Part shown: positions 46,238-55,192 of the stretch, in pieces | How the letters are laid out: the number at the start of each line of letters is the position of its first letter | How positions within the stretch are numbered: position 1 is the stretch's first letter | NCBI RefSeq assembly: GCF_018283675.1 | Contig: NZ_JAGVRK010000001.1 | Location: forward strand, 372,001-436,000 | Direction of reading: 5' to 3' | From: Metabacillus flavus | GTDB taxonomy: Bacteria > Bacillota > Bacilli > Bacillales > Bacillaceae | DNA length: 64,000 nucleotides | Position numbers and translations under genes: made by a program | The notes under the pieces: model-generated | What the model saw: the letters and a program-made list of their open reading frames with translations, nothing else | What the model was told of the DNA's origin: nothing | Database searches by the model: none

Positions 46238-46639
46238 ATGAAAAAGAACATTCATGTAGTAGGCGCAGTAATCGTTGAAAACGGCAAAATCCTCTGTGCC
46301 CAACGGGGAGATGGCAAGGCGCTTTCTCTAAAATGGGAATTCCCGGGTGGAAAGATTGAAGAGGGGGAAACGCCTCAAGAAGCGCTGCGCCGGGAGATTG
46401 AAGAAGAGATGCTTTGCAAGGTGGAAATCGGGGAGAAGATCGAGACAACGGTTTATGAATATGACTTCGGAATTGTCCACCTCACCACTTTTTATTGCCA
46501 GCTGAAGGAAGGTACGCCGGTTTTAACTGAGCATGCGGCAATGAAGTGGCTAGTGCCTGGGGAGCTGGACACTTTAGATTGGGCTCCAGCAGATGTGCCT
46601 GCTATTGAAAAGATCTCCAGAGAATCCTTCGCTAATTAA
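46238..46639 (+). CDS. NUDIX pyrophosphohydrolase (MutT/NudG-like)
   Basis: 133 residues. The Nudix box (about 37-59) has GGKIEEGE...REIEEEM but carries Leu (MLC) in place of its usual glycine; I believe this is common in the Bacillus relatives of CTP/8-oxo-dGTP pyrophosphohydrolases. WEFPGG precedes it, and YEYDFGIVHLTTFYC follows. ATG after TTTTAGGAGGCTGCT. It lies 108 bases upstream of the DUF3427 helicase, a pairing that I recall from other Firmicutes, so the two may form one defence or repair unit. Not sure of substrate. Confidence 0.82.
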   Translation: MKKNIHVVGAVIVENGKILCAQRGDGKALSLKWEFPGGKIEEGETPQEALRREIEEEMLCKVEIGEKIETTVYEYDFGIVHLTTFYCQLKEGTPVLTEHAAMKWLVPGELDTLDWAPADVPAIEKISRESFAN

Positions 46640-46645
46640 TAGAGA

Positions 46646-46670
46646 GCTACTCACAAATTGTGGGTAGCTT
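46646..46670 (+). terminator. Hairpin after the NUDIX gene
   Basis: AGCTACTCAC pairs with GTGGGTAGCT around AAATT. The T tract is weak, so it may only attenuate transcription into the helicase gene. Confidence 0.5.
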
Positions 46671-46747
46671 ATTATATTTCCCGCATATTTGCAGGATTTA
46701 CCATAGTATCATAGAATGAAAGAATACTTGGTAAATAAGGGGATACT

Positions 46748-49648
46748 ATGTCAAATTTAGTTGAGAACTTAACGGCTTCTTTATATAAAGGGTTTATTGA
46801 TCAGAAGCATACTCGCTCAGGTAATTTTCGACCTGAATTGTTAGTAAATAACACTCGGAAAAATGAAAATGTACTAAACGCTGTACTAGAGGAATTGGAG
46901 AAAAGCATCGACTTTATTTTCTCGGTTGCGTTTATTACAGAGAGTGGTTTAGCCACATTAAAATCCCATTTGTTAGATTTGAAACGCAAAGGAATTCGTG
47001 GACGAATTTTAACGTCTACCTTTTTAAACTTTAACCAGCCGAAGGTATTCAAAGAGCTGATGAAGCTAGAAAATGTAGAAGTGCGAACAACTAATATAAA
47101 AGGTTTCCATTCCAAAGGATATATTTTCAAACATCATACACATTATTCTCTTATCGTAGGCAGCTCAAATCTAACAGCACATGCCTTAAAGGTAAATTAT
47201 GAGTGGAACGTGAAGCTTACTTCTCATGAAAATGGGGAGATTGTACATCATTTTAAGAATCAGTTTGAAGAGGTGTGGGAGAATGCCCATCTTCTTACTT
47301 CTGATTGGATAGAAGCATACGAAAAGTCATACACCCCCATAGCAAGACCAAATGAAATCAATCAATTAATAGAATTGCCCGCTCCTTATGAAACGAATGC
47401 TATAGAGGAAGCTCTGAAAATTGTCCCCAATAAGATGCAGGAGGCAGCCTTACTACAAATTGCTGCTGTGAGAGAGGCTGGAAAAGATAAAGGCATTATT
47501 ATCTCTGCCACTGGAACAGGAAAAACGTATCTATCGGCGTTTGATGTTCGTCGCTATGCTCCGAAAAGGATGCTTTTCATCGTACACCGTGAACAAATTC
47601 TTTCGAAGGCCAAAACTGATTTTCTAAAGATTCTAGGTGGAATCGAATCTGACTTTGGCATTTACTCAGGAAATAACAAGCAAACACAAGCGAAATATCT
47701 TTTTGCAACGATTCAAACGATTTCAAAAGAGGCAAATCTAAATCAATTTGACCCAGAAGAATTTGATTATATTTTAATAGATGAAGTACATAAAGCTGGG
47801 GCATCCTCTTACCGTCGAGTCATCGATTATTTCCAACCGAAGTTTTTAATGGGAATGACAGCTACACCAGAACGGACAGATGATTTTAATATTTATCAGC
47901 TGTTTGACTACAATATAGCCTACGAAATCCGTTTGCAGGAAGCATTAGAAGAAGATATGCTTTGTCCATTTCATTATTTTGGTGTCACAGACATGGTCTA
48001 TGACGGAGAGCTGCTAGATGAAGAGGTTTCCTTTTCCAAATAGGTTGATATCGAAAGGGTAGATCATATTGTAGAGAAGCTCTACTACTATGGACACTCT
48101 GGTGATAGAGTCAAAGGGTTAATCTTCTGTAGTAGAAAAGATGAGGCAACGAAGCTTTCATTTGAATTAAACCAAAGAGGGTTACGTACCATTTCCTTGA
48201 CGGGGGAGAACTCTCAGGATGAGAGAACACTAGCGGTAAACCAGCTTGAAAATGGGAAACTCGATTACATTTTAACGGTTGATATTTTCAATGAGGGCAT
48301 TGATATTCCTTGCATCAATCAAGTGGTGATGCTTAGGCAAACACAGTCCAGTATCATTTTTATTCAACAGCTAGGAAGAGGTCTTCGTAAACATGCCTCC
48401 AAAGAATACGTAACCATCATTGATTTTATCGGCAACTACAAAAACAATTACTTGATCCCTGTCGCCTTATCAGGGGACAAGTCACAAAACAAGGACAACA
48501 TCCGCCGCCATGTGAAGGATACAAGCTATATTAAAGGCGTGTCGACCATCAATTTTGAAGAAATCGCTAAGAAGCAGATTTTTAAGGCAATTACGAACAG
48601 TAGATTAACATCATTAAAAGTGCTAAAGGATGCATATGTAGAGCTGAAAAATCGCATCGGAAGAATACCCGAGCTTTATGATTTTATTCAGCATAACTCT
48701 ATTGATCCAGTCGTGATCGTGGAAGAGCATTTCAATTACTATCAATTTTTAAAGAAAATAAAAGAAGATGTTCCGGTTATCTCAGAATATGAAAGCAAGG
48801 TCCTCACCATGCTTTCCTTAGAGGTACTAAATGGACAACGTCTGCATGAAATTGTATTGCTAGACCTTTTGATGAATCAAGATAAAGTAAGTATTCAGCT
48901 GTTTACAGAAAAATTGCTAGAACACGATTGTAAAATGAGCTCAGAGACGCTTACCTCTGTTCGTCGAGTATTCGACCTCACCTTCTTTACACAAGTTAGT
49001 CGAAAAAAATATGGAGATCAACCAATTGTTGTACTAAATGGAGAAGACTTTACTTTTAGTCAGTCAGTGAAGGAACTGTTAACCAATTCTTATTTTAGTA
49101 GAATGGTTGAGGATCTTATTAAAAGTGCCAAGGTAAAGACCAAGTCCTTTCAATGCGATCAGCTACTAACAATTAATCAGAAGTATTCCCGAAAAGATGT
49201 CTGTAAGGTTCTCAATTGGGAGAATGACGAAAGCTCAACTGTATATGGGTACAAAACGAAGCACCAAACCTGCCCTATTTTTATTACGTACCATAAGAAA
49301 AGTGAAGTAGAAGAAAGCATCAATTATGGGGATGAATTTCTAAGTCAGGATCTTCTGAAATGGTTTACGAGAAGCAATCGAACGCTTGAATCAAAAGAAG
49401 TAAAAGAAATCATCCGCGCTGATGAAAACAACATTGACCTCCATATTTTTGTGAAAAAGGAAGATGGGGAAGGCAGTGATTTCTACTATTTAGGCAAGGC
49501 CCACCCTGATCAAGAGAACATTAACCAAAGCAAAATGATCGCAAATGGTAAAGAACTTCCGGTTGTCCATGTTCATTTGGTCATGGAGCAGGCGGTTGAT
49601 TATAAGGTTTATCAGTATCTTGTGAGTGGGGAAGAGGAAATTTATTAA
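46748..49648 (+). pseudogene. PLD-DEAD/DEAH helicase with DUF3427, interrupted by one in-frame TAG
   Basis: One frame runs 967 codons from ATG 46748 to TAA 49648 with a single TAG at 48041-48043 (codon 432). Domains: PLD-type nuclease (GFHSKGYIF and IVGSSNLT, about 119-145), helicase RecA1 with ATGTGKT (about 254-260) and DEVHKAG (about 344), the amber codon, then RecA2 (VKGLIFCSRKDEA, DIFNEGIDIP, QQLGRGLRKH) and a DUF3427 C-terminus. No frameshift is present: the reading frame is perfect on both sides. The stop divides the two motor lobes, so neither part should be active unless the codon is read through. The second part could restart at TTG 48197. AT-rich compared with the backbone. Confidence 0.85.
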
Positions 49649-49669
49649 AATTAGTAATAAATAAACTAG

Positions 49670-49706
49670 TACCTGTAGATTGGACTCTTCTACAGGTATT
49701 TTTTTT
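49670..49706 (+). terminator. Terminator after the helicase gene
   Basis: TACCTGTAGA pairs with TCTACAGGTA, then eight T residues. The remaining 270 bases to the LXG module hold no gene; they are AT-rich and probably contain its promoter, which I could not place. Confidence 0.85.
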
Positions 49707-49976
49707 ATATTTGAATTTCAGATTACGGGATTTAAGGAAACTATCGTTTGGTTTAAATATAATTCAAATGTGTTGGAACCTCATTTAGTTGAGTACTTCC
49801 TTTTTTTGCTATAAATCAAATGTGATATTAGTATCTGAAAATATTTTTCTAATAGGGTGCAAAAAGTCTCATTTTTAGGTTATTAATTCGAAAACTATGG
49901 GAAATGAGAAGGAAGGTGTGATTTAATGTAATATATAGGAATTTCGGGAATTTTTTTTACAAGTGAGGGAGATAAA

Positions 49977-50339
49977 GTGTTTGGTGAGTCTATGTCCGAA
50001 TTACGTCAACAGCTAGCAAAGAAAGAACAAGAACTTACAGAGCTTGAGAATGCTGCAACACAATTGGAAGAGATTTATCAGGATTTCCTTGATAATGAGA
50101 AATTAATATTAGAACCTATCTTAGAAGCAAAAACTTGGTCGGGAAAAGCAGCAAATAAATTCAATGAGGCCAGGGGAAGAGAACTTACTGAAGCTTATAA
50201 AGAAGTTTACTTGCAATTGGTTCAGGCATATCGTGTTGTAATTTATTGCATTAATGAAACAAAAGAAGATATAGCATCATTGAAATCTAAAATTGTACAA
50301 CTTGAGGAAGAAGAGAAATTAAAAGCATTGAATGCTTAA
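49977..50339 (+). CDS. DUF5082 (YwqH-like) small helical LXG partner
   Basis: 120 residues, nearly all helix, WXG100-like in build: a coiled-coil hairpin from ELRQQLAKKEQELTELENAA, a turn with AKTWSGKAANKF (the W-x-G turn, about 58-69) and a second helix ending in LEEEEKLKAL. Such YwqH-type proteins are encoded before Bacillus LXG toxins and act as targeting partners for the ESX/type VII machinery. GTG start after GAGGGAGATAAA. A relative of the gene at 61837-62214. Function by family and context. Confidence 0.8.
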   Translation: MFGESMSELRQQLAKKEQELTELENAATQLEEIYQDFLDNEKLILEPILEAKTWSGKAANKFNEARGRELTEAYKEVYLQLVQAYRVVIYCINETKEDIASLKSKIVQLEEEEKLKALNA

Positions 50340-50354
50340 TAAAGGAAGAGAAAA

Positions 50355-50624
50355 ATGGCCAACGAAATTAAAGTTAAATTGGAAGAAGTGTACAAATCCC
50401 TGGATCAACTCAATAAGACTGCTGAAGGATTAAGTTTTAAGACAATATCTCTTAAAGGCGATAATGTTTTGAACATGGCAGAAAAAATGGATCAGCTTAA
50501 CAAAGATATCAACTTGTTAACAGAAGAATACAAATCTTTATTGAAAGTTAACCTTCAGTTAACGAAGCAATCAGTAAACGAACTGGATAACGCAGATAAG
50601 GATGTAGCTTCTTCTTATAAATAA
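50355..50624 (+). CDS. DUF5344 (YwqI-like) LXG partner
   Basis: 89 residues forming a predicted helical hairpin: IKVKLEEVYKSLDQL, then NMAEKMDQLNKDINLLTEEYKSLL and NELDNADKDVASSYK. It matches the YwqI/DUF5344 group of small secreted or chaperone-like partners in LXG operons. ATG, with GGAAGAGAAAA upstream, 15 bases after the DUF5082 gene and 19 bases before the LXG gene; clearly one operon. Confidence 0.8.
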   Translation: MANEIKVKLEEVYKSLDQLNKTAEGLSFKTISLKGDNVLNMAEKMDQLNKDINLLTEEYKSLLKVNLQLTKQSVNELDNADKDVASSYK

Positions 50625-50643
50625 AGACAGGAGATTTTAACAT

Positions 50644-51972
50644 ATGAAAGTTTTAGATGTAAATGCTTTAAACGACGGGATTGATGCTACTGTCAAAAGC
50701 ATAGACGAACATTTGAAAGAGATAAAGGTTTTTGCAGAATCTTTATCGTCCTTTTTATCTATTGAAGATTCTTTTAAAGGGGAGACTGCAAATGCTATTC
50801 GATCCTTTTATCAGGAAAGCCATATTCCATTTCTAGTTTATTACGGAAGGGTACTAACTGAATATCGCCGAAATTTAAAAAATATGTCTGATGCTATCCA
50901 AGCCGTCGAGCCGGAAAGCAACGGTTATATTATAGAGAATTTCTTGGAAAAGGACGTAACTGAGGGCCTTAATAAAGTAAAGGATGTAACTATCAGTCTT
51001 ACAGATGAAGTAAATGCTATAATTGATCAGATTAAAGATATAACCTCAATTAATCATATTAAAGATGGGCAATTAATAGATGAAGTGAAAGCAATGAAAA
51101 ATCGTACTGAAGAAACCATTAAAAGCCTCCAGAAAATGGACTCTGAACAATCTAAAACACTTGATGAAACAATAGAAAATGTTACAGTCCTCCAAAGCTA
51201 CACTAAAGAAATTAAATCTAAGTTCAGCAGCAACAAAATGTCCGTGAGTAATTTCAAAATGCCCCAGTTGCAAGAAACAAAGAGCTATCAGAAGCTCCAA
51301 GAAAAAATTAGTGAGAAGGATTGGACAGCTTTGGAAGTGATGGATACAGGCATTTTATTTGATGCAACAGCGCCTGTTTCTTCTGCGGGCAGCGCTTTTG
51401 GAGTTATTTCTGAAGGCATTGCCTTAGGAAGTACTGCATGGTCAGTGAAAAAAGGATTTGAAATTACAAGTAAAAACAACACTTACTATATAAGAGGCGG
51501 CACCGCCATTGGACTTAAAACAGATGAACTAAGAAAATTGCCTAAAAATTATGTTGAAAGTCAGGCGAAAATAGGAAATCTGACAAATGTAGCTGAGCAG
51601 GTAAGACCCGCAACAGCTATAAAACAAGCATTAAAAAGTAAGCTGGGCTGGTTTGGCATTGGAGTGTCAACTGTAGAGAATATAAATGAAAATGTTCAAG
51701 CCAATGAATCCAATGCTAAAATTACTGGAGACGCAATAGTTGATGTAGGGGTAGGAGCTGTAACCCTTGCAGCTGGTGCTACTTCAGTTGCGCTAGTGAC
51801 AGCATTGGGGGCACCTGTTTTAGGAGCAGCAGCAATAGGGTTCGGAATTTCAGTCGGCGCGTCTTATCTATTAGACGGGGTTAAGTTTGGAAAAGAAGAA
51901 ACCAGCATATCGGACGGTATAAAAAGTGGAGTAGAAAAAGGTATTAAAACTATTGCAGGATGGTTTAAGTAA
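50644..51972 (+). CDS. LXG polymorphic toxin with glycine-zipper C-terminus (module 1)
   Basis: 442 residues. The N-terminal LXG domain (about 1-205) starts MKVLDVNALNDGIDATVKSI and contains FKGETANAIRSFYQESHIPFL, the LXG hallmark (landmark AIRSFYQESHIP). A linker follows, then a hydrophobic glycine-rich stretch (about 364-412, with GVGAVTLAAGATS and GAAAIGFGISVGASYLL) and an amphipathic tail ending in AGWFK. This resembles membrane-active LXG toxins with glycine zippers, such as TelE/TspA of streptococci, more than the nuclease type. It should be exported through a type VII system, which is not in the window. The downstream membrane protein is the likely immunity factor. Confidence 0.85.
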   Translation: MKVLDVNALNDGIDATVKSIDEHLKEIKVFAESLSSFLSIEDSFKGETANAIRSFYQESHIPFLVYYGRVLTEYRRNLKNMSDAIQAVEPESNGYIIENFLEKDVTEGLNKVKDVTISLTDEVNAIIDQIKDITSINHIKDGQLIDEVKAMKNRTEETIKSLQKMDSEQSKTLDETIENVTVLQSYTKEIKSKFSSNKMSVSNFKMPQLQETKSYQKLQEKISEKDWTALEVMDTGILFDATAPVSSAGSAFGVISEGIALGSTAWSVKKGFEITSKNNTYYIRGGTAIGLKTDELRKLPKNYVESQAKIGNLTNVAEQVRPATAIKQALKSKLGWFGIGVSTVENINENVQANESNAKITGDAIVDVGVGAVTLAAGATSVALVTALGAPVLGAAAIGFGISVGASYLLDGVKFGKEETSISDGIKSGVEKGIKTIAGWFK

Positions 51973-51995
51973 AACTAAATTACAGGTGGTAAATC

Positions 51996-52700
51996 ATGTT
52001 TAAAATCAGCCAAGATAAAAAACACAGGAATCTCCCAGACCATATAATAGAGCATTTAAGTTTTTTTCCTCCTTTTCAGATTAAATTTTTGGTTGGAGGA
52101 ACAACATTTTTTTTGCTTGATTTGTTCATTCTTATTCCGCTCATAGCTCCGAAAAATAACCCTTTGCTAATACTTATAGGGACTCTTTTAGTATTAATCA
52201 GTCTTTGGGCCCTGTGGATAATAGTAAGAAATCCTAAGGATACGGAATTAGAGTCTATTCTCTTTTTTGGATATCTCGGTGCAGTGGGAGCCCTCTCATA
52301 TTTTGGAGTAGGCCTTAAATATAGTTATATGATTGGAATTACTCATCCAATTTATTATATAGCTTTGAGTTTGCTATTTTTAAGTTCCATTTACTATTTA
52401 ATAAGATATTACAATAAGAAATTTTCTTCCCTAAAAGAATTTGATAAGAAAGCTACACCCAAGTGGCATTTTACTATTGCAGGTATATCAGTACCAGCAG
52501 GCTACATAGCTGCAAATTATTTTATGGGAGTATCAAATTTTATAATGATATCTTTTCTTAATTTATTGTTTTTTGGACTATCCTTTTTCTTTATTTTTCT
52601 TTTAGCTAAATATTTCCACAAGTACTTTTTTATGAAAGCTAACTTGCACTTCGTAAAATTCTCGAACAAAAAAATCACTTCAAAAAAGGCGGATGCATAA
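51996..52700 (+). CDS. Six-helix membrane protein, likely immunity protein of LXG module 1
   Basis: 234 residues with six hydrophobic segments (about 32-52, 56-75, 85-105, 114-132, 155-175, 178-205), basic loops and a lysine-rich tail. I do not recognise a family. It begins 23 bases after the LXG toxin gene and precedes a DUF4176 gene, which is the usual place for the immunity gene; a membrane protein is the expected antidote to a pore-forming toxin. Very AT-rich. ATG after ACAGGTGGTAAATC. Confidence 0.65.
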   Translation: MFKISQDKKHRNLPDHIIEHLSFFPPFQIKFLVGGTTFFLLDLFILIPLIAPKNNPLLILIGTLLVLISLWALWIIVRNPKDTELESILFFGYLGAVGALSYFGVGLKYSYMIGITHPIYYIALSLLFLSSIYYLIRYYNKKFSSLKEFDKKATPKWHFTIAGISVPAGYIAANYFMGVSNFIMISFLNLLFFGLSFFFIFLLAKYFHKYFFMKANLHFVKFSNKKITSKKADA

Positions 52701-52701
52701 A

Positions 52702-52977
52702 ATGGAAAACCTTTTGCCAATAGGATCTATTGTTATTTTAGAAGGTGGAAATATTAAACTTATGATTTATGGGAGAAAACAAATATTAGTAACAGATGAT
52801 GATAGAAATGGTCAGTTATTTGATTATCTATCTGCACCATATCCAGAAGGGTACGTATCACAGGAATATACATATGTCTTTAATCATGAAAATATTGCCG
52901 AAGTTGTTTTTAAAGGTCACATTGATTCTGAAGAAGAGGAATTTCAGAAAGTGCTGCAAAAGGCAACTGCAGAATAA
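52702..52977 (+). CDS. DUF4176 protein of the LXG/type VII locus
   Basis: 91 residues from the ATG at 52702 (MENLLPIGSIVIL). An in-frame ATG at 52693 sits directly on the AAAAGGCGG ribosome binding site, so the inner start is better. The pattern LPIGSIVILEGGNIKLMIYGR and DYLSAPYPEGYV is DUF4176, small proteins repeatedly found in type VII toxin loci (landmark KLMIYGR). Exact role unknown. Its ribosome binding site lies in the end of the membrane gene before it. Confidence 0.82.
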   Translation: MENLLPIGSIVILEGGNIKLMIYGRKQILVTDDDRNGQLFDYLSAPYPEGYVSQEYTYVFNHENIAEVVFKGHIDSEEEEFQKVLQKATAE

Positions 52978-53160
52978 GTGTTTGTGACTTAATAAGTTCC
53001 ATTAAGAACGTAGAATTAGAGATTTGGTCAGTAATTTAAATCGCCGAAAAAAGTTTTAAATAAAATAACCCGATACTAAGGTACCCCTTAACACCTCAAC
53101 ATCTTGAACTACCAAATTTTTATGCAATTTATATCTCATCCTACCTTAAAACTGCTGAAA

Positions 53161-53193
53161 TAACCGCCCTGATGATTACAGTAGGGCGGTTTC
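53161..53193. terminator. Hairpin between the LXG operon and marR
   Basis: ACCGCCCT pairs with AGGGCGGT around a 12-base loop. T tracts are short. The 230 bases before it (52978-53160) hold no gene. Confidence 0.5.
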
Positions 53194-53210
53194 CATGGTA
53201 GGTAATTTAT

Positions 53211-53657
53211 TTAAGAGTAACTTTTTCTCACCCTCTCCCCAATCCTCCCAATCGACTCCACATCCTCCTCCGTCAACAAACTCAAAAAATGCTCTCTTAT
53301 AGCCTCCGAAACAACCGGAAGAGCTTCATTCAAAGCGGTTTTTCCAGCTTCCGTAATAATAACTTGAACTCCTCGATCTGAGTCTGATGGTTTCCTTACA
53401 ACAAGTCCGCGCTTTTCCATTCGTGTCAGGTGGTGGGATAGTCTGCTTTTGTCCCAGTTCATGGAGTCAGCGAGTTCCTGCTGGCGGAGCTCGCCGTTTC
53501 CAAATTGATCGAGCCGGTCAAGTATTCCGAAATCCCCCTCAGATAGTCCAGTTTGGTCTGTCAGGTCTTTGACGACGCGGCCAAAGATGCTCTGATAAGA
53601 GCCTTTCCACATATGCCATATGTTCATTTCTTCTTGAGTGATTTGTTTTTTCTTCAT
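53211..53657 (-). CDS. MarR family transcriptional regulator
   Basis: 148 residues with a winged helix-turn-helix: LRQQELADSMNWDKSRLSHHLTRMEKRGLVVRKPSDSDRGVQVIIT (about 56-100; landmarks ELADSMNWDKSRLSHHL and DRGVQV). It is divergent to an aldo/keto reductase gene, and two perfect 16-bp palindromes lie between the two starts, one of them over its own promoter (TTGAGG-N18-TATGAT on the minus strand). It very probably represses itself and the reductase and responds to an electrophile or a phenolic compound. Confidence 0.9.
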   Translation of the reverse strand: MKKKQITQEEMNIWHMWKGSYQSIFGRVVKDLTDQTGLSEGDFGILDRLDQFGNGELRQQELADSMNWDKSRLSHHLTRMEKRGLVVRKPSDSDRGVQVIITEAGKTALNEALPVVSEAIREHFLSLLTEEDVESIGRIGERVRKSYS

Positions 53658-53673
53658 GCAGCTATCATATCAC

Positions 53674-53727
53674 GGTTGACGTATCAACCTCAAGGTGCTA
53701 CGATGTGTTTGGGTTGACGTATCAACC
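53674..53727. promoter_or_regulatory. Two identical MarR operators with overlapping divergent promoters
   Basis: GGTTGACGTATCAACC, a perfect 16-bp palindrome, occurs at 53674-53689 and 53712-53727, 38 bp apart. The first contains TTGACG (53676-53681), the -35 of a promoter with TACGAT at 53699-53704 after 17 bases, reading toward the reductase. The second lies just after that -10. The minus promoter of the regulator gene has the first operator in its spacer. Confidence 0.8.
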
Positions 53728-53752
53728 TAATGGCGAAGGGGTGGATGATGAG

Positions 53753-54724
53753 ATGAACTATGTAAAGCTTGGGAGATCTGGGTTGGATGTTTCGCGGCTG
53801 TGTCTTGGATGTATGAGCTTCGGTGTGCCGGAACGCGGCAATACTCCGTGGTCGCTAAGTGAAGAGGAGAGCAGGCCCATTATTAAAAAAGCACTTGATA
53901 TGGGCATCAATTTTTTCAGCACGGCGAATATGTATTCCGATGGAACGAGTGAAGAAATCGTAGGGCGCGCTTTAAAGGATTTTGCCCGGCGGGATGAGGT
54001 CGTCGTTGCCACGAAGGTATTTGTGCCAATGCGAAAGGGTCCGAATGGAATGGGGCTTTCCCGTAAAGCGATCATGACTGAGATTGATAACAGTCTGCAG
54101 AGGCTTGGGATGGACTACATCGATTTGTACCAGATTCATCGCTGGGATCCGCATACCCCGATTGAAGAAACGATGGAGGCTCTTCACGATGTAGTCAAGG
54201 CAGGAAAAGTCCGTTACATCGGAGCTTCCTCTATGCTTGCCTGGCAGTTCCTGAAAGCTCAGCATACGGCGGAGCTTCATGGCTGGACCCGCTTTATCTC
54301 CATGGAAAACAGGCTCAACCTGCTTTACCGGGAGGAAGAAAGGGAAATGCTGCCGCTTTGCAAGGAGGAGGGAGTGGGCGTCACCCCATACCTGCCGCTG
54401 GCTGCCGGCAGGTTAACACGGGAATGGAGAGAGCAGACCCACCGATCTGAAAATGACCAGGTTGCAAAGGCGCTGTTTTCAAGAACAGAGGAAGCGGACC
54501 GGAAAGTAGCGGAGAGAGTAGCGGAAGTGGCAGCTGGACGTGGCGTTCCGCGTGCACAAATTGCACTTGCCTGGATTCTGCAGAAGGAGGAAGTCACATC
54601 TCCGATCATCGGAGCGACAAAGGTGAACCATCTTGAAGATGCGGTTTCGGCATTGTCTATGAGATTAACAGAGGAAGAGATAGAGAGTTTGGAAGAGCTG
54701 TATGTGCCGCATGGGCTGGTTTGA
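53753..54724 (+). CDS. Aldo/keto reductase
   Basis: 323 residues from the ATG at 53753 (MNYVKLGRSGLDVSRLCLG), with AAGGGGTGG eight bases upstream. The frame is open upstream across the promoter and operators, so that part is not coding. TIM-barrel NADPH reductase with the catalytic set D (ALDMGINFF), Y (NMYSDGTSE), K (VVATKVF) and H (YQIHRWDP), and a C-terminal cofactor region ending in IGATKVNHLEDAV. Close to the YhdN/IolS type. Probably detoxifies aldehydes under control of the divergent MarR gene. Confidence 0.9.
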   Translation: MNYVKLGRSGLDVSRLCLGCMSFGVPERGNTPWSLSEEESRPIIKKALDMGINFFSTANMYSDGTSEEIVGRALKDFARRDEVVVATKVFVPMRKGPNGMGLSRKAIMTEIDNSLQRLGMDYIDLYQIHRWDPHTPIEETMEALHDVVKAGKVRYIGASSMLAWQFLKAQHTAELHGWTRFISMENRLNLLYREEEREMLPLCKEEGVGVTPYLPLAAGRLTREWREQTHRSENDQVAKALFSRTEEADRKVAERVAEVAAGRGVPRAQIALAWILQKEEVTSPIIGATKVNHLEDAVSALSMRLTEEEIESLEELYVPHGLV

Positions 54725-54771
54725 TTATTCGGATGTATAATTTGATTGAAAAAATACGAATGGTTTAAATT

Positions 54772-54796
54772 GAACGCCGGTGAGGCGTTCTTTTTA
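54772..54796 (+). terminator. Terminator of the aldo/keto reductase gene
   Basis: GAACGCC pairs with GGCGTTC around GGTGA, then TTTTT. Confidence 0.85.
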
Positions 54797-54897
54797 TTTG
54801 TTCTGGATGGCAGTTTAGTTTTGATAGGGAAGAACAAGCGATAGTTCAAACCAGAATTGTATTATGCAAAGTTACAGAATATAATGTATATACAGAT

Positions 54898-55190
54898 GTG
54901 GATACGGAAATAGTAGGAGAAGTGAGGTCTGTGTTCGATTGGGATCGAGGAAATATCAAGCATATATTTCAGCATGACATTTCACCTCAGGAAGCGGAAG
55001 AAGCTTTTTACGATCCGGACCGGAGCATACATCATGCACATAGTGGAAATAGAAAAATTATCGGCATGACAGAAGATGGACGGTTACTGGCCATCATTTT
55101 ACAAAGCGTGAGAAGAAGATTAGACCTATCACAGGATGGGATGCAACGGAAACAGAACGAAAATCATACAATAGAAAAAGGAGGCAGTAA
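54898..55190 (+). pseudogene. brnT: BrnT toxin gene with a one-base deletion
   Basis: BrnT is a RelE-like ribonuclease toxin. The N-terminal part reads VFDWDRGNIKHIFQHDISPQEAEEAFYD (landmarks FDWDRGNIKHI and EAEEAF) and NRKIIGMTEDGRLLAII. It then runs into LQSVRRRLDL. In the -1 frame, TKREKKIRPITGWDATETE and RKSYNRKRRQ follow to a TAA at 55188-55190, exactly the canonical BrnT end with the KIRPITGWDAT motif. The break is at four T residues, 55097-55100, where one T seems lost. GTG 54931 with AGGAGAAGTGAGG upstream is an alternative start. The antitoxin follows two bases after the restored stop. Confidence 0.8.
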
Positions 55191-55192
55191 AG

